64,000 nt of DNA, from NCBI RefSeq assembly GCF_019444005.1, contig NZ_CP049304.1, positions 2,294,001 through 2,358,000 on the forward strand, read 5' to 3'. The position numbers were made by a program, and so were the translations under genes. The notes under the pieces are model-generated. The model saw nothing but the letters and a program-made list of their open reading frames with translations, was not told the DNA's origin and did not search any database. Positions 19,658 through 28,807 of the stretch are shown here, in pieces; the stretch's first letter is position 1, and the number at the start of each line of letters is the position of its first letter. The DNA comes from Liquorilactobacillus nagelii DSM 13675. Lineage in GTDB: Bacteria > Bacillota > Bacilli > Lactobacillales > Lactobacillaceae.

Positions 19658-20893
19658 TTGTTAGTAGTATTAAATATTTTAGGGGTACTTTTCTGTGTGG
19701 CAGTGGCTTACTTATTTTCCGTAGACCGCAAACAGGTTGATTGGCGTTCAGTCGGAATTGTCTTATTATTAGAAATTTTTCTAGCGTGGTTTTTGGTTGG
19801 ATTCCCGGTTGGACGAATGATTGTTAAGGCAATGGCTGATGGTTTTAACTGGTTGGTCGAAATTGCTTATGATGGAATCAAATTTGCTCTACCAGATTTT
19901 GTTTCTAAACAATTTGGCGGAACAGCCGATTCGATGAACTTTTTGACGAGTGCTTTATTACCGATTTTATTAGTAGTGCCATTATTTGATATTTTAACTT
20001 ATATCGGGGTTTTGCCATGGATCATCAAATGGATTGGTAAATTCTTATCCTTCATTACTGGTCAGCCAAAATTTGAAGCTTTCTTCTCAGTTGAAATGAT
20101 GTTCTTAGGTAATACCGAAGTTTTAGCTGTTTCTAAACAACAATTGCAGCATATGAGTAAGGAACGAAATTTAACGTTGGCGTTAATGTCAATGAGTTGT
20201 GTAACGGCTTCAATTTTAGGTTCTTATATGCAGATGATGCCGGGTCAATTTGTTTTAACAGCTGTTCCATTGAACATCTTAGGTGCAATTATTATTACCA
20301 GCATTTTAAATCCAGTTAAAGTGACAGAAACTGAAGATAAAGTATATGGTGTTCAACAGACAGCTGACAAAAAAGAACCATTTTTCTCTTTCTTAGGCGA
20401 TTCAATTTTAGGAGCCGGCCGTTTGATTTTAATTATTCTCTTTACGGTTATTTCCTTTGTAGCTTTGGCATCATTGATCGATCATTTATTAGCTTTGACA
20501 ACCTTAAAATGGTTATCATTGGAAAATATCATGGGAATCTTTATGTATCCATTTACCTTGTTAATGGGCTTTGATTTTAGTAAAGCATTTGATTTGGCAC
20601 GTTTCATGGGAACAAAATTGGTTACAAATGAATTTGTGGTTATGGGTGAAGTTTCAAAAGAAGTTATGCATCATCAAGGGATCTTCGCTTCAGCTCATGC
20701 GCGCGCGGTTTTGACGGTTTTCTTAACCAGTTTTGCTAACTTTGGAACTTTAGGAATGATTATCGGGGCTTTCAAGGGCTTAGTACAAAAAGAAAAGGTT
20801 GATTATATTTCAGGTCAAGTACCACGGATGTTATTATCTGGAATTTTGGTTTCAGTCTTATCAGCTACCTTAGCTGGGTTGTTTATTTGGTAA
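19658..20893 (+). CDS. nupC: NupC-type concentrative nucleoside transporter
   Basis: A 411-residue nucleoside:cation symporter of the CNT family. The core motif FFSVEMMFLGNTEVLAVSKQQL, the gate domain around SCVTASILGSYMQM, and the late SFANFGTLGMIIGAFKGL are all present, with about nine or ten helices. Start TTG 19658 with GGAGGCGG upstream. It imports nucleosides for the two hydrolases that follow. Confidence 0.9.
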   Translation: MLVVLNILGVLFCVAVAYLFSVDRKQVDWRSVGIVLLLEIFLAWFLVGFPVGRMIVKAMADGFNWLVEIAYDGIKFALPDFVSKQFGGTADSMNFLTSALLPILLVVPLFDILTYIGVLPWIIKWIGKFLSFITGQPKFEAFFSVEMMFLGNTEVLAVSKQQLQHMSKERNLTLALMSMSCVTASILGSYMQMMPGQFVLTAVPLNILGAIIITSILNPVKVTETEDKVYGVQQTADKKEPFFSFLGDSILGAGRLILIILFTVISFVALASLIDHLLALTTLKWLSLENIMGIFMYPFTLLMGFDFSKAFDLARFMGTKLVTNEFVVMGEVSKEVMHHQGIFASAHARAVLTVFLTSFANFGTLGMIIGAFKGLVQKEKVDYISGQVPRMLLSGILVSVLSATLAGLFIW

Positions 20894-20931
20894 TTATCTA
20901 ATTGTTTGATCTTGGATGGGAGGTCATCAGG

Positions 20932-21855
20932 ATGAAAAAAATGCCGCTTATTTTAGATATGGATCCTGGAATTGATGATGCAGTTGCTTTGGCGATTGCT
21001 TTAACGGATCCTGAATTTGAAGTCAAGTTGGTAACGGCGGTTGCTGGCAATGTTAGTGTTGATAAAACAACTTTGAATGCTTTGAAGTTAGTCGAATTTT
21101 TCAATCGTTTAGATGTACCGGTTGCCCGTGGAGCAGCCAAACCGTTGCAAAAAGAATTTGTTGATGCTTCATATATTCATGGAGCTAGTGGAATGCCCGG
21201 CTATGAATTTCCGGCAGTAACCCACCAAGCAGATTCACGAGATGCAGTCAGCGCGATTTATCAAACTTTGTTAAATGCAAGTGAACCATTGACAATTGTG
21301 GCTACTGGCGCTTACACCAATATTGCCCAGTTATTGTTGGATCATCCTGAGATTAAGTCCAAAATCAAACAGTTGGTTTTGATGGGAGGCTCATTGTCGG
21401 GGGGCAATGTTTCTTCGGTCGCAGAGTTTAACGTTTTTACCGATCCGGATGCAGCAAAAATCGTCTATGAAAGTGGTTTGCCAATCGTAATGATTGGCTT
21501 GGACGTTACTCTGAAAGCTTTGGTGAATAGTGAAACACTTGAACAGTTGGCTAAGTTAGGTGAACCTGGAAAGATGCTGCATGGCTTGATTACCTATTAC
21601 AAAGATGAGTATGCCGGTGGGAAACCCCTGCATGATGTCAATACTATTTTTTATTTAGTACATCCAGAAGCCATTAAGACTAAAAAGTATCCAGTTTATG
21701 TTTGTACCCAAGGACCAGCTCAAGGAGCAACCATAGCTGATACACAAAATCGTTGGAGTAATGGCAAAACTAATGCTCTAGTTGGTTTGGATATTGATGC
21801 AGCTGCTTTTAATCAATGGTTGATTGAAAAAGTTAAACAAATGGCGGCAAAGTAA
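20932..21855 (+). CDS. Nucleoside hydrolase (IunH family), first copy
   Basis: A 307-residue inosine-uridine-preferring nucleoside hydrolase. The calcium-binding DxDxGxDD motif is DMDPGIDDAV at the N-terminus, LVLMGGSLSGGNVSSVAEFN is the ligand loop, and the late His-Asp motif is LHDVN (usually HDP). It splits ribonucleosides to base and ribose. ATG 20932 follows GGGAGG; the in-frame TTG at 20902 lies too close to the nupC stop and has no ribosome site. Paralogous to the next gene, perhaps with another base preference. Confidence 0.9.
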   Translation: MKKMPLILDMDPGIDDAVALAIALTDPEFEVKLVTAVAGNVSVDKTTLNALKLVEFFNRLDVPVARGAAKPLQKEFVDASYIHGASGMPGYEFPAVTHQADSRDAVSAIYQTLLNASEPLTIVATGAYTNIAQLLLDHPEIKSKIKQLVLMGGSLSGGNVSSVAEFNVFTDPDAAKIVYESGLPIVMIGLDVTLKALVNSETLEQLAKLGEPGKMLHGLITYYKDEYAGGKPLHDVNTIFYLVHPEAIKTKKYPVYVCTQGPAQGATIADTQNRWSNGKTNALVGLDIDAAAFNQWLIEKVKQMAAK

Positions 21856-21880
21856 CGACTTTCACTTAGGAGGAAAACCG

Positions 21881-22837
21881 ATGGCACGAAAAAAAATGAT
21901 TTTGGACTTAGATACTGGAATTGATGATGCTTTAGCTATCGCCTATGCAGTGGCTGATCCAACAGTTGATTTGATTGGTATTATTGGTTCTTATGGCAAT
22001 GTTTATGTTGAAGATGGCGTTCAGAATTCATTAAAAATTTTGGAATTATTGGGCGCAACTGATGTTCCCGTTTACCAAGGATTGGCGCATTCTTCTGAGT
22101 CGGATCACTTTGATCGGATGCCGATTAGTGCTGAAATTCATGGACAAAACGGAATTGGAGAGATTGATTTGCCAGCACCAAAACGCCAACCGGAAACGGG
22201 TGATGCGATAGATTTCTTCATTAAAGCGGTTGAAAAATATCAGCAAGATTTGATTTTAGTGCCGACCGGTCCGTTAACTAATTTGGACGAAGCAATTAAA
22301 CGAGCACCAAATTTAGTTAACCAGATTGGTAATATTACCCTAATGGGTGGGGCAGTCACAGTTCCCGGAAATGTAACTAATGTCGCTGAAGCCAATATTA
22401 ATCAAGATGCAACAGCTGCTGATCATGTTTTTCGGCAAGCGCCTTTGATACAAGTGGGATTAGATGTTACTTTACGAACACTACTAACTCGCAAGGAAAC
22501 CCAACAATGGCGGGAATTAGGAACAAAAGCCGGCCAAGCTTTTGCTGATATGGTTGATTATTATATCAAAGCCTATGAAGTTACTAGCCCAGATCTGCAT
22601 GGTTGTGCTTTGCATGATCCATTTGCCGTTGGCGTAGCGATTGATCCGAGTTTTGTTGAAACAATCGCTTTGAACATGTATGTAACAACTGATGAAAAGT
22701 ATTATGGTCGAACAACTGGTGATCCAGCTCGGTTAGCTGAACCGAATCCAAATGTTAAAGTAGCTGTTAACGCTGATGTTGATCGTTACTTAGCAAGTTT
22801 TATGGAACATTTAACCGGACTTTTTGCCCAAAAATAA
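21881..22837 (+). CDS. Nucleoside hydrolase (IunH family), second copy
   Basis: A 318-residue paralogue of the preceding hydrolase. DLDTGIDDALA, ITLMGGAVTVPGNVTNVAEAN and LHDPFAVG are the calcium and catalytic motifs, here with the canonical HDP. ATG 21881 has TAGGAGGA at ideal spacing, 25 bases after the first copy. The clear divergence between the two copies (for example LDV versus LDP in the late motif region) suggests different nucleosides, such as purine versus pyrimidine. Last gene of the operon. Confidence 0.9.
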   Translation: MARKKMILDLDTGIDDALAIAYAVADPTVDLIGIIGSYGNVYVEDGVQNSLKILELLGATDVPVYQGLAHSSESDHFDRMPISAEIHGQNGIGEIDLPAPKRQPETGDAIDFFIKAVEKYQQDLILVPTGPLTNLDEAIKRAPNLVNQIGNITLMGGAVTVPGNVTNVAEANINQDATAADHVFRQAPLIQVGLDVTLRTLLTRKETQQWRELGTKAGQAFADMVDYYIKAYEVTSPDLHGCALHDPFAVGVAIDPSFVETIALNMYVTTDEKYYGRTTGDPARLAEPNPNVKVAVNADVDRYLASFMEHLTGLFAQK

Positions 22838-22852
22838 AAACAATATCATGTA

Positions 22853-22907
22853 AACTGCCCGTCAAAGAGTGACAAAAGTCCTCATCCTTGACGGGCAGTT
22901 TTTTTTA
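22853..22907 (+). terminator. Intrinsic terminator of the nucleoside operon
   Basis: A 13-bp stem, AACTGCCCGTCAA at 22853-22865 with its complement at 22888-22900, runs into a long T tract. It lies between convergent genes. Confidence 0.85.
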
Positions 22908-22912
22908 GTTAT

Positions 22913-23590
22913 TTAGATTGAAACATAATCCAAAAGATAATTCATATTTGTAATAATAAATTTTCGATTTTTGATATCAATAATTCCTTCATCACGTAAA
23001 TCACTTAAAATCCTGGTAACTGATGATCGTGAATTTATTCCACAGAAACCAGCAATATCCTCGTTGGTAACCACAAAATCAATTAATACTCCTTGATGGT
23101 TGGCTAAACGAATACCAAAAAGATCGGTCAACTGATATAAGAAAGCACAGACGGCATCGTGCTTTCCACCCATAATCATTCGCTGTAACCGGACAATATT
23201 TTCTGAAAGCTTAGTCCGGTAGTATTCCTTAACATAGTTATTTAATTCATCATTTGTATTGACCATTTTCCAAAATTTAACTCGATCTATTTTATAGAAT
23301 TCAGCGGTTTGAGATTCAACGCGAACATTAAAAGGCTGATCAGTGTATTTAGAGACCTCATCACGCAACAGACTCAAAACATCTGGTTGGGTAATATAAG
23401 ACAAGTTAAATTCTCGACCATCTTGCAAAATGATGGATGTTTTTACAATTCCATGTTTCAGCACATAGGTACTGTTTTCCTCTAACCCATGATAAGTCAA
23501 ATAAGTATGTCTTTTTTTTGTGATCACTGGAAATTTATTTGCCTGCAGATAATTCATCAGGTACTCAGTATGAGTCATGACCATCCCCAT
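22913..23590 (-). CDS. larR: LarR-like Crp/Fnr-family activator of the lar operon
   Basis: A 225-residue Crp/Fnr-type regulator: an N-terminal beta-roll domain (about 1-130), a long helix, then a winged helix-turn-helix with NEDIAGFCGINSRSSVTRILSDL (about 175-200). No cysteine cluster for an Fnr-type Fe-S centre is seen. It is divergent from larA, the arrangement known for LarR in L. plantarum, where it activates the lar genes in response to L-lactate excess. Start taken as ATG 23590 (AAGGAG four bases before); ATG 23584 is also possible. Confidence 0.8.
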   Translation of the reverse strand: MGMVMTHTEYLMNYLQANKFPVITKKRHTYLTYHGLEENSTYVLKHGIVKTSIILQDGREFNLSYITQPDVLSLLRDEVSKYTDQPFNVRVESQTAEFYKIDRVKFWKMVNTNDELNNYVKEYYRTKLSENIVRLQRMIMGGKHDAVCAFLYQLTDLFGIRLANHQGVLIDFVVTNEDIAGFCGINSRSSVTRILSDLRDEGIIDIKNRKFIITNMNYLLDYVSI

Positions 23591-23904
23591 CAATCTCCTT
23601 AAGTCATAGATTATATATTTAAAAAAGCTGATTGTTATTATAAGTTGTCAGTCTTAAAACAATTACCATTTTTTAATAGCAGAGTCAATCAAATTTTTAA
23701 AGCTAAACAACAAAAGTAATTTTAAACGCATTTATTTAATTGAAAACTTCAAATAAAACGTACTTAACTAGCACTCATTTATTTGTAACATTTCATACAC
23801 CAAGATGTGCCAGTGATTAGTGGTACATAAAATACGTTTGCCAAATTATTTAAGCGAATATACTCGGTAAATGTATTCAAGAAATGAAAGGAAGAGTTAG
23901 TAAA
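23591..23904. promoter_or_regulatory. larR-larA intergenic region with an inverted repeat
   Basis: About 310 bases hold the divergent promoters. TTTATTT at 23731-23737 and AAATAAA at 23751-23757 form an inverted repeat around TTGAA-AAC-TTC, giving a nearly palindromic 27-base element that could be the LarR site. A second CATTTATTT copy lies at 23777-23785. No clear -35/-10 pair could be fixed. No small gene. Confidence 0.4.
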
Positions 23905-25188
23905 ATGGTTGAAATAGATTTGCCATATGACAAGCAAATTATTACTGCAAAAATTCCCGCAGCTAATTTTGCTGGAAAACTTGTTTCACAAGCAGCTGAG
24001 TTCAAAAATCCATTGTCAGAAGAAGAAACAGTGGAGCGCTCACTTAATGAACCAATTGGTTCGCCGAAATTGGAAGATTTGGCTAAAGGAAAACACAATA
24101 TTGTAATTATTTCTTCAGATCATACCCGTCCAGTTCCTTCACGGATTATCACGCCAATTTTATTACGGCGGCTGCGTTCCGCAGCACCGGATGCACGAAT
24201 TCGAATTTTAGTTGCAACTGGTTTTCATCGTCCTTCTACACATGAAGAGTTGGTCAATAAATACGGTGAAGAAATTGTTGCTCATGAAGAAATTGTGATG
24301 CACTACTCACAACGCGATGAAGATATGGTCAAAGTTGGTAAACTGCCTTCAGGTGGTGATTTGATTGTTAACAAAGTTGCGACTGAAGCTGATTTGCTGA
24401 TTTCAGAAGGTTTTATTGAGTCACATTTCTTTGCTGGCTTTTCTGGTGGTCGGAAAGCTGTTTTACCTGGAATTTCATCATACAAGACGATCATGGCAAA
24501 TCATTCGGGAGAATTTATTAATGATCAACATTCACGGACGGGAAATTTGCAGCACAATTTGATTCATCAAGATATGGTTTTTGCAGCTAAAGCTGTTCAT
24601 CTGCAATTCATTTTAAATGTGGTTTTAGACGAGGATAAGAAAATTATTGGCTCGTTTGCCGGTGACTTAGAAAAAGCTCATCGTAAGGGAACTGAATTTG
24701 TGGCTTCTTTGTCACAAGTTGAACCAATTGAGTCGGATATTACCATTTCAACTAACGGCGGCTATCCACTTGATCAAAACATTTATCAAGCTGTTAAAGG
24801 TATGACTTCGGCTGAAGCAACCAATAAACAAAATGGAACTATTATCATGGTTGCTGGTTGTCGTGATGGTCACGGTGGCGAAGGATTCTTCCACAATATT
24901 GCTGATGTCAGCGATCCAAAAGAATTTTTGGAACAGGCAATTAATACACCACGGTTAGAAACTGTCCCTGATCAATGGACATCACAGATTTTAGCGCGAA
25001 TTTTGGTCAATCACCATGTAATTATGGTTTCTGATTTGGTTGAACCAAATTTAGTTACTAAGATGCATATGGAGTTAGCTAAATCACTTGATGAAGCTTT
25101 AACAATGGCTTATCAACGTGAAGGTCAAGCCGCTAAAGTAACAGTTATTCCTGATGGCCTCGGGGTAATTGTTAAGCGTCCGCAGTAA
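23905..25188 (+). CDS. larA: Lactate racemase, nickel-pincer enzyme
   Basis: LarA interconverts L- and D-lactate with a nickel-pincer nucleotide bound to a lysine. From ATG 23905 the protein has 427 residues. The known catalytic and metal residues of L. plantarum LarA then fall at the same numbers: D72 and R75 in SDHTRP, H108 in GFHRP, H174 in [12 protein letters not shown]184 in GGRKAVLPG and H200 in ANHSG. This agreement supports 23905 over the in-frame ATG at 23884; AAAGGAAGAG lies between them. First gene of larABCDE and a nickel permease, divergent from larR. Expected cytosolic. Confidence 0.95.
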   Translation: MVEIDLPYDKQIITAKIPAANFAGKLVSQAAEFKNPLSEEETVERSLNEPIGSPKLEDLAKGKHNIVIISSDHTRPVPSRIITPILLRRLRSAAPDARIRILVATGFHRPSTHEELVNKYGEEIVAHEEIVMHYSQRDEDMVKVGKLPSGGDLIVNKVATEADLLISEGFIESHFFAGFSGGRKAVLPGISSYKTIMANHSGEFINDQHSRTGNLQHNLIHQDMVFAAKAVHLQFILNVVLDEDKKIIGSFAGDLEKAHRKGTEFVASLSQVEPIESDITISTNGGYPLDQNIYQAVKGMTSAEATNKQNGTIIMVAGCRDGHGGEGFFHNIADVSDPKEFLEQAINTPRLETVPDQWTSQILARILVNHHVIMVSDLVEPNLVTKMHMELAKSLDEALTMAYQREGQAAKVTVIPDGLGVIVKRPQ

Positions 25189-25190
25189 GC

Positions 25191-25952
25191 ATGAAAAAAC
25201 AAAAATTAGTTCAACTTTTAAAACAGGTAGCTCAGCAACAGACAACAGTAGAGCAAGCTCTGGATCAGCTCGATAACCCAGGTTTTTTGGATTTAAATTA
25301 TGCCAAGATCGATACTAATCGCTTAAAACGAACTGGAGCACCAGAAGTAATTTATGGTGAAGGGAAAACTGCAAACCAAATTAGTGGGATTGCACAAGCA
25401 ATGATTACCCAAAAAACAAACATTATCGTGACGCGAGTTACAGCCAAAAAAGCGGCTGAGGTTCAACAGCAGGTGCCACAACTTAGATATCTTGCAGTTG
25501 CTCGAATGCTGCTCTTTAAAGCGGTGCTACCTAAATTAGCAGTTGGTTCAATTGCTATTGTGACCGCGGGCACGTCGGATCAAAAGATCGCTGAAGAAGC
25601 TGCAATTACGGCTGAAATGTATGGTAATCAAGTTGAACGTGTTTACGATGTTGGCGTAGCAGGCATTCATCGGTTGTTTGCCAAGCTAGAAGTAATTCGT
25701 TCAGCACAAGTGGTGATTGTCGTTGCTGGAATGGAGGGGGCTTTGGCTTCCGTTGTAGCCGGATTGGTTAGTAGCCCGGTAATTGCTGTTCCAACCAGCG
25801 TCGGCTATGGAACAGCTTTTAACGGTGTTACTGCACTATTAACAATGCTTAACAGCTGTGCAACTGGAGTAACGGTGGTCAATATTGATAACGGCTTTGG
25901 AGCTGGTTATTCGGCTAGCAAGATTAATCATCTTGGAGGTGATGTTCAATGA
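25191..25952 (+). CDS. larB: Nickel-pincer cofactor biosynthesis protein LarB
   Basis: LarB carboxylates and hydrolyses nicotinic acid adenine dinucleotide to the dicarboxylated mononucleotide that starts the pincer cofactor. The 253-residue protein has an N-terminal helical part and a C-terminal domain related to AIR carboxylase Pur[34 protein letters not shown] and [20 protein letters not shown] 25191 lies two bases after the larA stop with no good Shine-Dalgarno, so translation is probably coupled to larA. Confidence 0.92.
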   Translation: MKKQKLVQLLKQVAQQQTTVEQALDQLDNPGFLDLNYAKIDTNRLKRTGAPEVIYGEGKTANQISGIAQAMITQKTNIIVTRVTAKKAAEVQQQVPQLRYLAVARMLLFKAVLPKLAVGSIAIVTAGTSDQKIAEEAAITAEMYGNQVERVYDVGVAGIHRLFAKLEVIRSAQVVIVVAGMEGALASVVAGLVSSPVIAVPTSVGYGTAFNGVTALLTMLNSCATGVTVVNIDNGFGAGYSASKINHLGGDVQ

Positions 25953-27187
25953 GAACTCTTTATTTAGAGCCCTTCTCAGGTGTTAGCGGCAATATGTTAC
26001 TAGGTGCTTTATTTGATTTAGGACTAGACTTTTCACGATTTAAACAAGAACTCGCCAAGCTTAATTTGTCAGGATATCAACTGTCACTCGAAAAAACAAC
26101 GCAGTCAGCAATTGCCGGCAGTTTGTTTCAGGTTGAATTAAATGGATTATATGCAGGGCAGAGAGTCGATGAGGGAGTTCAACATCATCACGGGCGAAAC
26201 TTAGCGGAAATAACCAAAATAATTCAAGATTCTAATTTAAAAACGATCATCAAGAAATCATCACTAAAAGTTTTTAATGAAATAGCGCAAGCTGAAGCGA
26301 AGGTCCACGCTAAAACCTTGTCAGAAATTCACTTTCATGAAGTTGGGGCAATTGATTCAATTGTCGACATTGTGGGCTTTTTTATTGGAATTGACCTAAT
26401 GAAAGTTGAACGAATTATTAGCGGAACATTGGTGGATGGCAGCGGCACAATTGAAGCAGCTCATGGAACAATGCCGGTACCAGTTCCAGCTGTTATGCAA
26501 ATGCGACTGAATAGTGAGGTGCCATTTCGGCAACGCTTGGACGTGGCAACTGAATTAGTTACGCCGACGGGTTTTGCAATTGTTAAGCAAACTGCTGCTC
26601 AATATGGTGCGCTGCCGACTGAATTATTACCAGAAAAAGTTGGGTATGGATTCGGCACCCGAACAACGGGGCATTTAAATGCTTTACGGGCTCAATTGCT
26701 GACTTCCAAACCAAGTCAAAAAGAAACATTGGCTCAAAGTGATCAGGTAATTGAACTGCATGCCAATATTGATGATCAATCTGGAGAACAATTAGGTTTT
26801 GTCTTAGAGAACTTAATTGAAGTTGGTGTTTATGATGCCTATTTTACGCCAGTTTTTATGAAGAAAAATCGTCCAGCCTATCAACTAACTGTGATTTTTA
26901 AACCAGCAATGCTGGATCAGGTTTGTGAGTTAGTGTTGCAGCAGACTTCGTCATTTGGTGTCCGCTGGCATCAATTACAACGCCAACTGATGCAGCGAAG
27001 CTTCACTAAAGTTATGACTAAGTTTGGTAAGGTAAGCTTAAAAATTGGTCAAAAAGGTCAGTTTAAAAAGGTTGCTGTTGAATATGATGAAGCAGCCAGA
27101 ATTGCCCGAAAAAACGGGTTGAGTGTTGCTGAAGTAATGCAACAAGCACTACAAGTGTATGATAAAAAAATCAATGAGGTGAAATAA
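25949..27187 (+). CDS. larC: Nickel insertion protein LarC, single uninterrupted frame
   Basis: LarC is a CTP-dependent cyclometallase that inserts nickel into the dithio pincer precursor. This 412-residue protein has the N-terminal [17 protein letters not shown], a His run ([10 protein letters not shown]), [26 protein letters not shown]-like [10 protein letters not shown], and the C-terminal region [18 protein letters not shown]. In L. plantarum the gene is two frames, larC1 and larC2, joined by programmed frameshifting; here one frame covers both, the join falling near [16 protein letters not shown] (about residues 255-270). Overlaps larB by 4 bases (ATGA), with TTGGAGGTG upstream. Confidence 0.92.
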   Translation: MRTLYLEPFSGVSGNMLLGALFDLGLDFSRFKQELAKLNLSGYQLSLEKTTQSAIAGSLFQVELNGLYAGQRVDEGVQHHHGRNLAEITKIIQDSNLKTIIKKSSLKVFNEIAQAEAKVHAKTLSEIHFHEVGAIDSIVDIVGFFIGIDLMKVERIISGTLVDGSGTIEAAHGTMPVPVPAVMQMRLNSEVPFRQRLDVATELVTPTGFAIVKQTAAQYGALPTELLPEKVGYGFGTRTTGHLNALRAQLLTSKPSQKETLAQSDQVIELHANIDDQSGEQLGFVLENLIEVGVYDAYFTPVFMKKNRPAYQLTVIFKPAMLDQVCELVLQQTSSFGVRWHQLQRQLMQRSFTKVMTKFGKVSLKIGQKGQFKKVAVEYDEAARIARKNGLSVAEVMQQALQVYDKKINEVK

Positions 27188-27892
27188 GTGATACATCAGT
27201 TATTAGCAGAATTTATGGGGACAGCTTTAATGATCGTTTTTGGTGTGGGAGTCCATGCTGATACAGTTTTAAATGATACAAAATACCATGGTTCAGGACA
27301 TTTGTTTGCAATTACGACTTGGGCATTTGGAATTAGTGTTTCATTGTTTATTTTTGGCAATGTAACCATTAACCCAGCAATGGCTTTAACCCAAGTTTTA
27401 TTAGGAAATATGACTTGGACAGTTTTCTTTCCCACAGCAATTGTGCAAGTTTTGGGTGGTGTGGTTGGATCGGTTATTGTTTACATCATGTATGCTGATT
27501 CATTTAAACACTCATACGGCAAAATTGATAATGTGACAATCCGGAATATTTTCTCAACGGCACCGGCAGTTAGAAATTTACCGCGTAACTTTTTTGTAGA
27601 ATTTTTTGCAACCTTTGTCTTTTTAACTTCGATTTTAGCAATTTCGCAATATAAAACTCCAGGAATTGTCCCGATTGGAGTTGGCTTGCTGGTCTGGGCT
27701 ATTGTAGGGGGCCCTACTGGGTTCGCGATGAATCTAGCGCGCGATATGGGACCACGGATTGCTCATGCAATTTTACCACTGCAAAACAAAGCTGATAATG
27801 ATTGGCAGTATGGAGTTTTAGTTCCGGGAATTGCTCCATTTGTTGGGGCAGTAGCGGCGGCACTGTTTGCTAAATATTATTTAGGAATTTAA
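27188..27892 (+). CDS. larD: Aquaporin-family lactic-acid channel LarD
   Basis: A 234-residue MIP/GlpF-type channel with six helices. The first NPA box is intact in TINPAMALTQV; the second is changed to NLA in FAMNLARDMGPRIAHAILP. In L. plantarum LarD helps lactic acid cross the membrane. Start GTG 27188 directly after the larC stop, using the GAGGTG in the larC 3' end. Channel selectivity with the NLA box cannot be predicted. Confidence 0.88.
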   Translation: MIHQLLAEFMGTALMIVFGVGVHADTVLNDTKYHGSGHLFAITTWAFGISVSLFIFGNVTINPAMALTQVLLGNMTWTVFFPTAIVQVLGGVVGSVIVYIMYADSFKHSYGKIDNVTIRNIFSTAPAVRNLPRNFFVEFFATFVFLTSILAISQYKTPGIVPIGVGLLVWAIVGGPTGFAMNLARDMGPRIAHAILPLQNKADNDWQYGVLVPGIAPFVGAVAAALFAKYYLGI

Positions 27893-27931
27893 CGAGAAAC
27901 TTTTTATTTACAATGGAAGGGTGTTTATCTT

Positions 27932-28765
27932 ATGAATGAATTAAATGTTAAAGAAACAAAAATTAATGAGTTGTTAGCTAAATATGATCGTGTTTTAGTT
28001 GCTTTTTCAGGTGGGATTGATTCAACGTTGGTTTTAGATGCAGCTTTAAAAGTTTTAGGTTGTGAAAAAGTAACAGCAGTGGTTGCTAATTCAGCACTGT
28101 TCACTGATGAGGAATTTAATAAGGCAGTTAAGTTAGCCCAAGATTTAGGTGCAAATGTTAAAACTGTGGAACTTGATTATTTAGCAAATACTGAAATTAA
28201 AAATAATACCCCAGCTTCATGGTATTGGATGAAAAAGATTTTTTATCAGAAGTTGAATGAATTGAAAGCTGAATTGAATGCTACGGTTGTCTTAGATGGG
28301 ATGATCATGGATGATAATGATGATTTTCGACCAGGATTACGGGCGCGTGATGAAGAAAAGGCTGTTTCAATTTTACAACAGGCAGATATTTACAAACCCG
28401 AAGTTCGTGAATTAGCTGCTCAGCGAGGACTTACTAATTGGAATAAAGTCGCTAGTTGTTCAGTTTCTTCACGGTTTTCGTATTATACGGAATTAACTTT
28501 GCCAGCAATTAAGCGAGTAATGAAATCTGAAGCTTATTTACGCGGGTTAGGCTTCTTGACTGTTCGAGTCCGAGTTCAAGACTCAGCTGCCCGGATTGAA
28601 GTCCCAACTGAACAGGTACTTAGTTTGATCAACCAAATGAGCACGATTAATCAGCAATTAAAAGCTTATGGATTCCGTTATGTAACTTTAGATTTACAGG
28701 GCTTTGAATCTGGACGGATGAATGAAGAATTACCAGAGGCTCAAAAAACAGCTTTGGTGGGTTAG
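27932..28765 (+). CDS. larE: ATP-dependent sacrificial sulfur transferase LarE
   Basis: LarE adds the two sulfurs of the pincer cofactor, one per protein molecule, by giving up its own cysteine. The 277-residue protein has a PP-loop ATP pyrophosphatase motif, AFSGGIDST (about 24-32), and a cysteine at position 176 in NKVASCSVSSRF, the same number as the sacrificial Cys of L. plantarum LarE. DDFRPGLRARDE is another conserved block. It is thus the single-use Cys type rather than the Fe-S type. ATG 27932 after GGAAGGG. Confidence 0.93.
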   Translation: MNELNVKETKINELLAKYDRVLVAFSGGIDSTLVLDAALKVLGCEKVTAVVANSALFTDEEFNKAVKLAQDLGANVKTVELDYLANTEIKNNTPASWYWMKKIFYQKLNELKAELNATVVLDGMIMDDNDDFRPGLRARDEEKAVSILQQADIYKPEVRELAAQRGLTNWNKVASCSVSSRFSYYTELTLPAIKRVMKSEAYLRGLGFLTVRVRVQDSAARIEVPTEQVLSLINQMSTINQQLKAYGFRYVTLDLQGFESGRMNEELPEAQKTALVG

Positions 28766-28807
28766 TCTTAATTCCGCTGGGGTTTGAGATGAAGCAAGGA
28801 GAAGAAT

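Noticed and set aside
25949..27187. A programmed frameshift in larC like that of L. plantarum
   Set aside because: The frame is open from ATG to stop and needs no shift.
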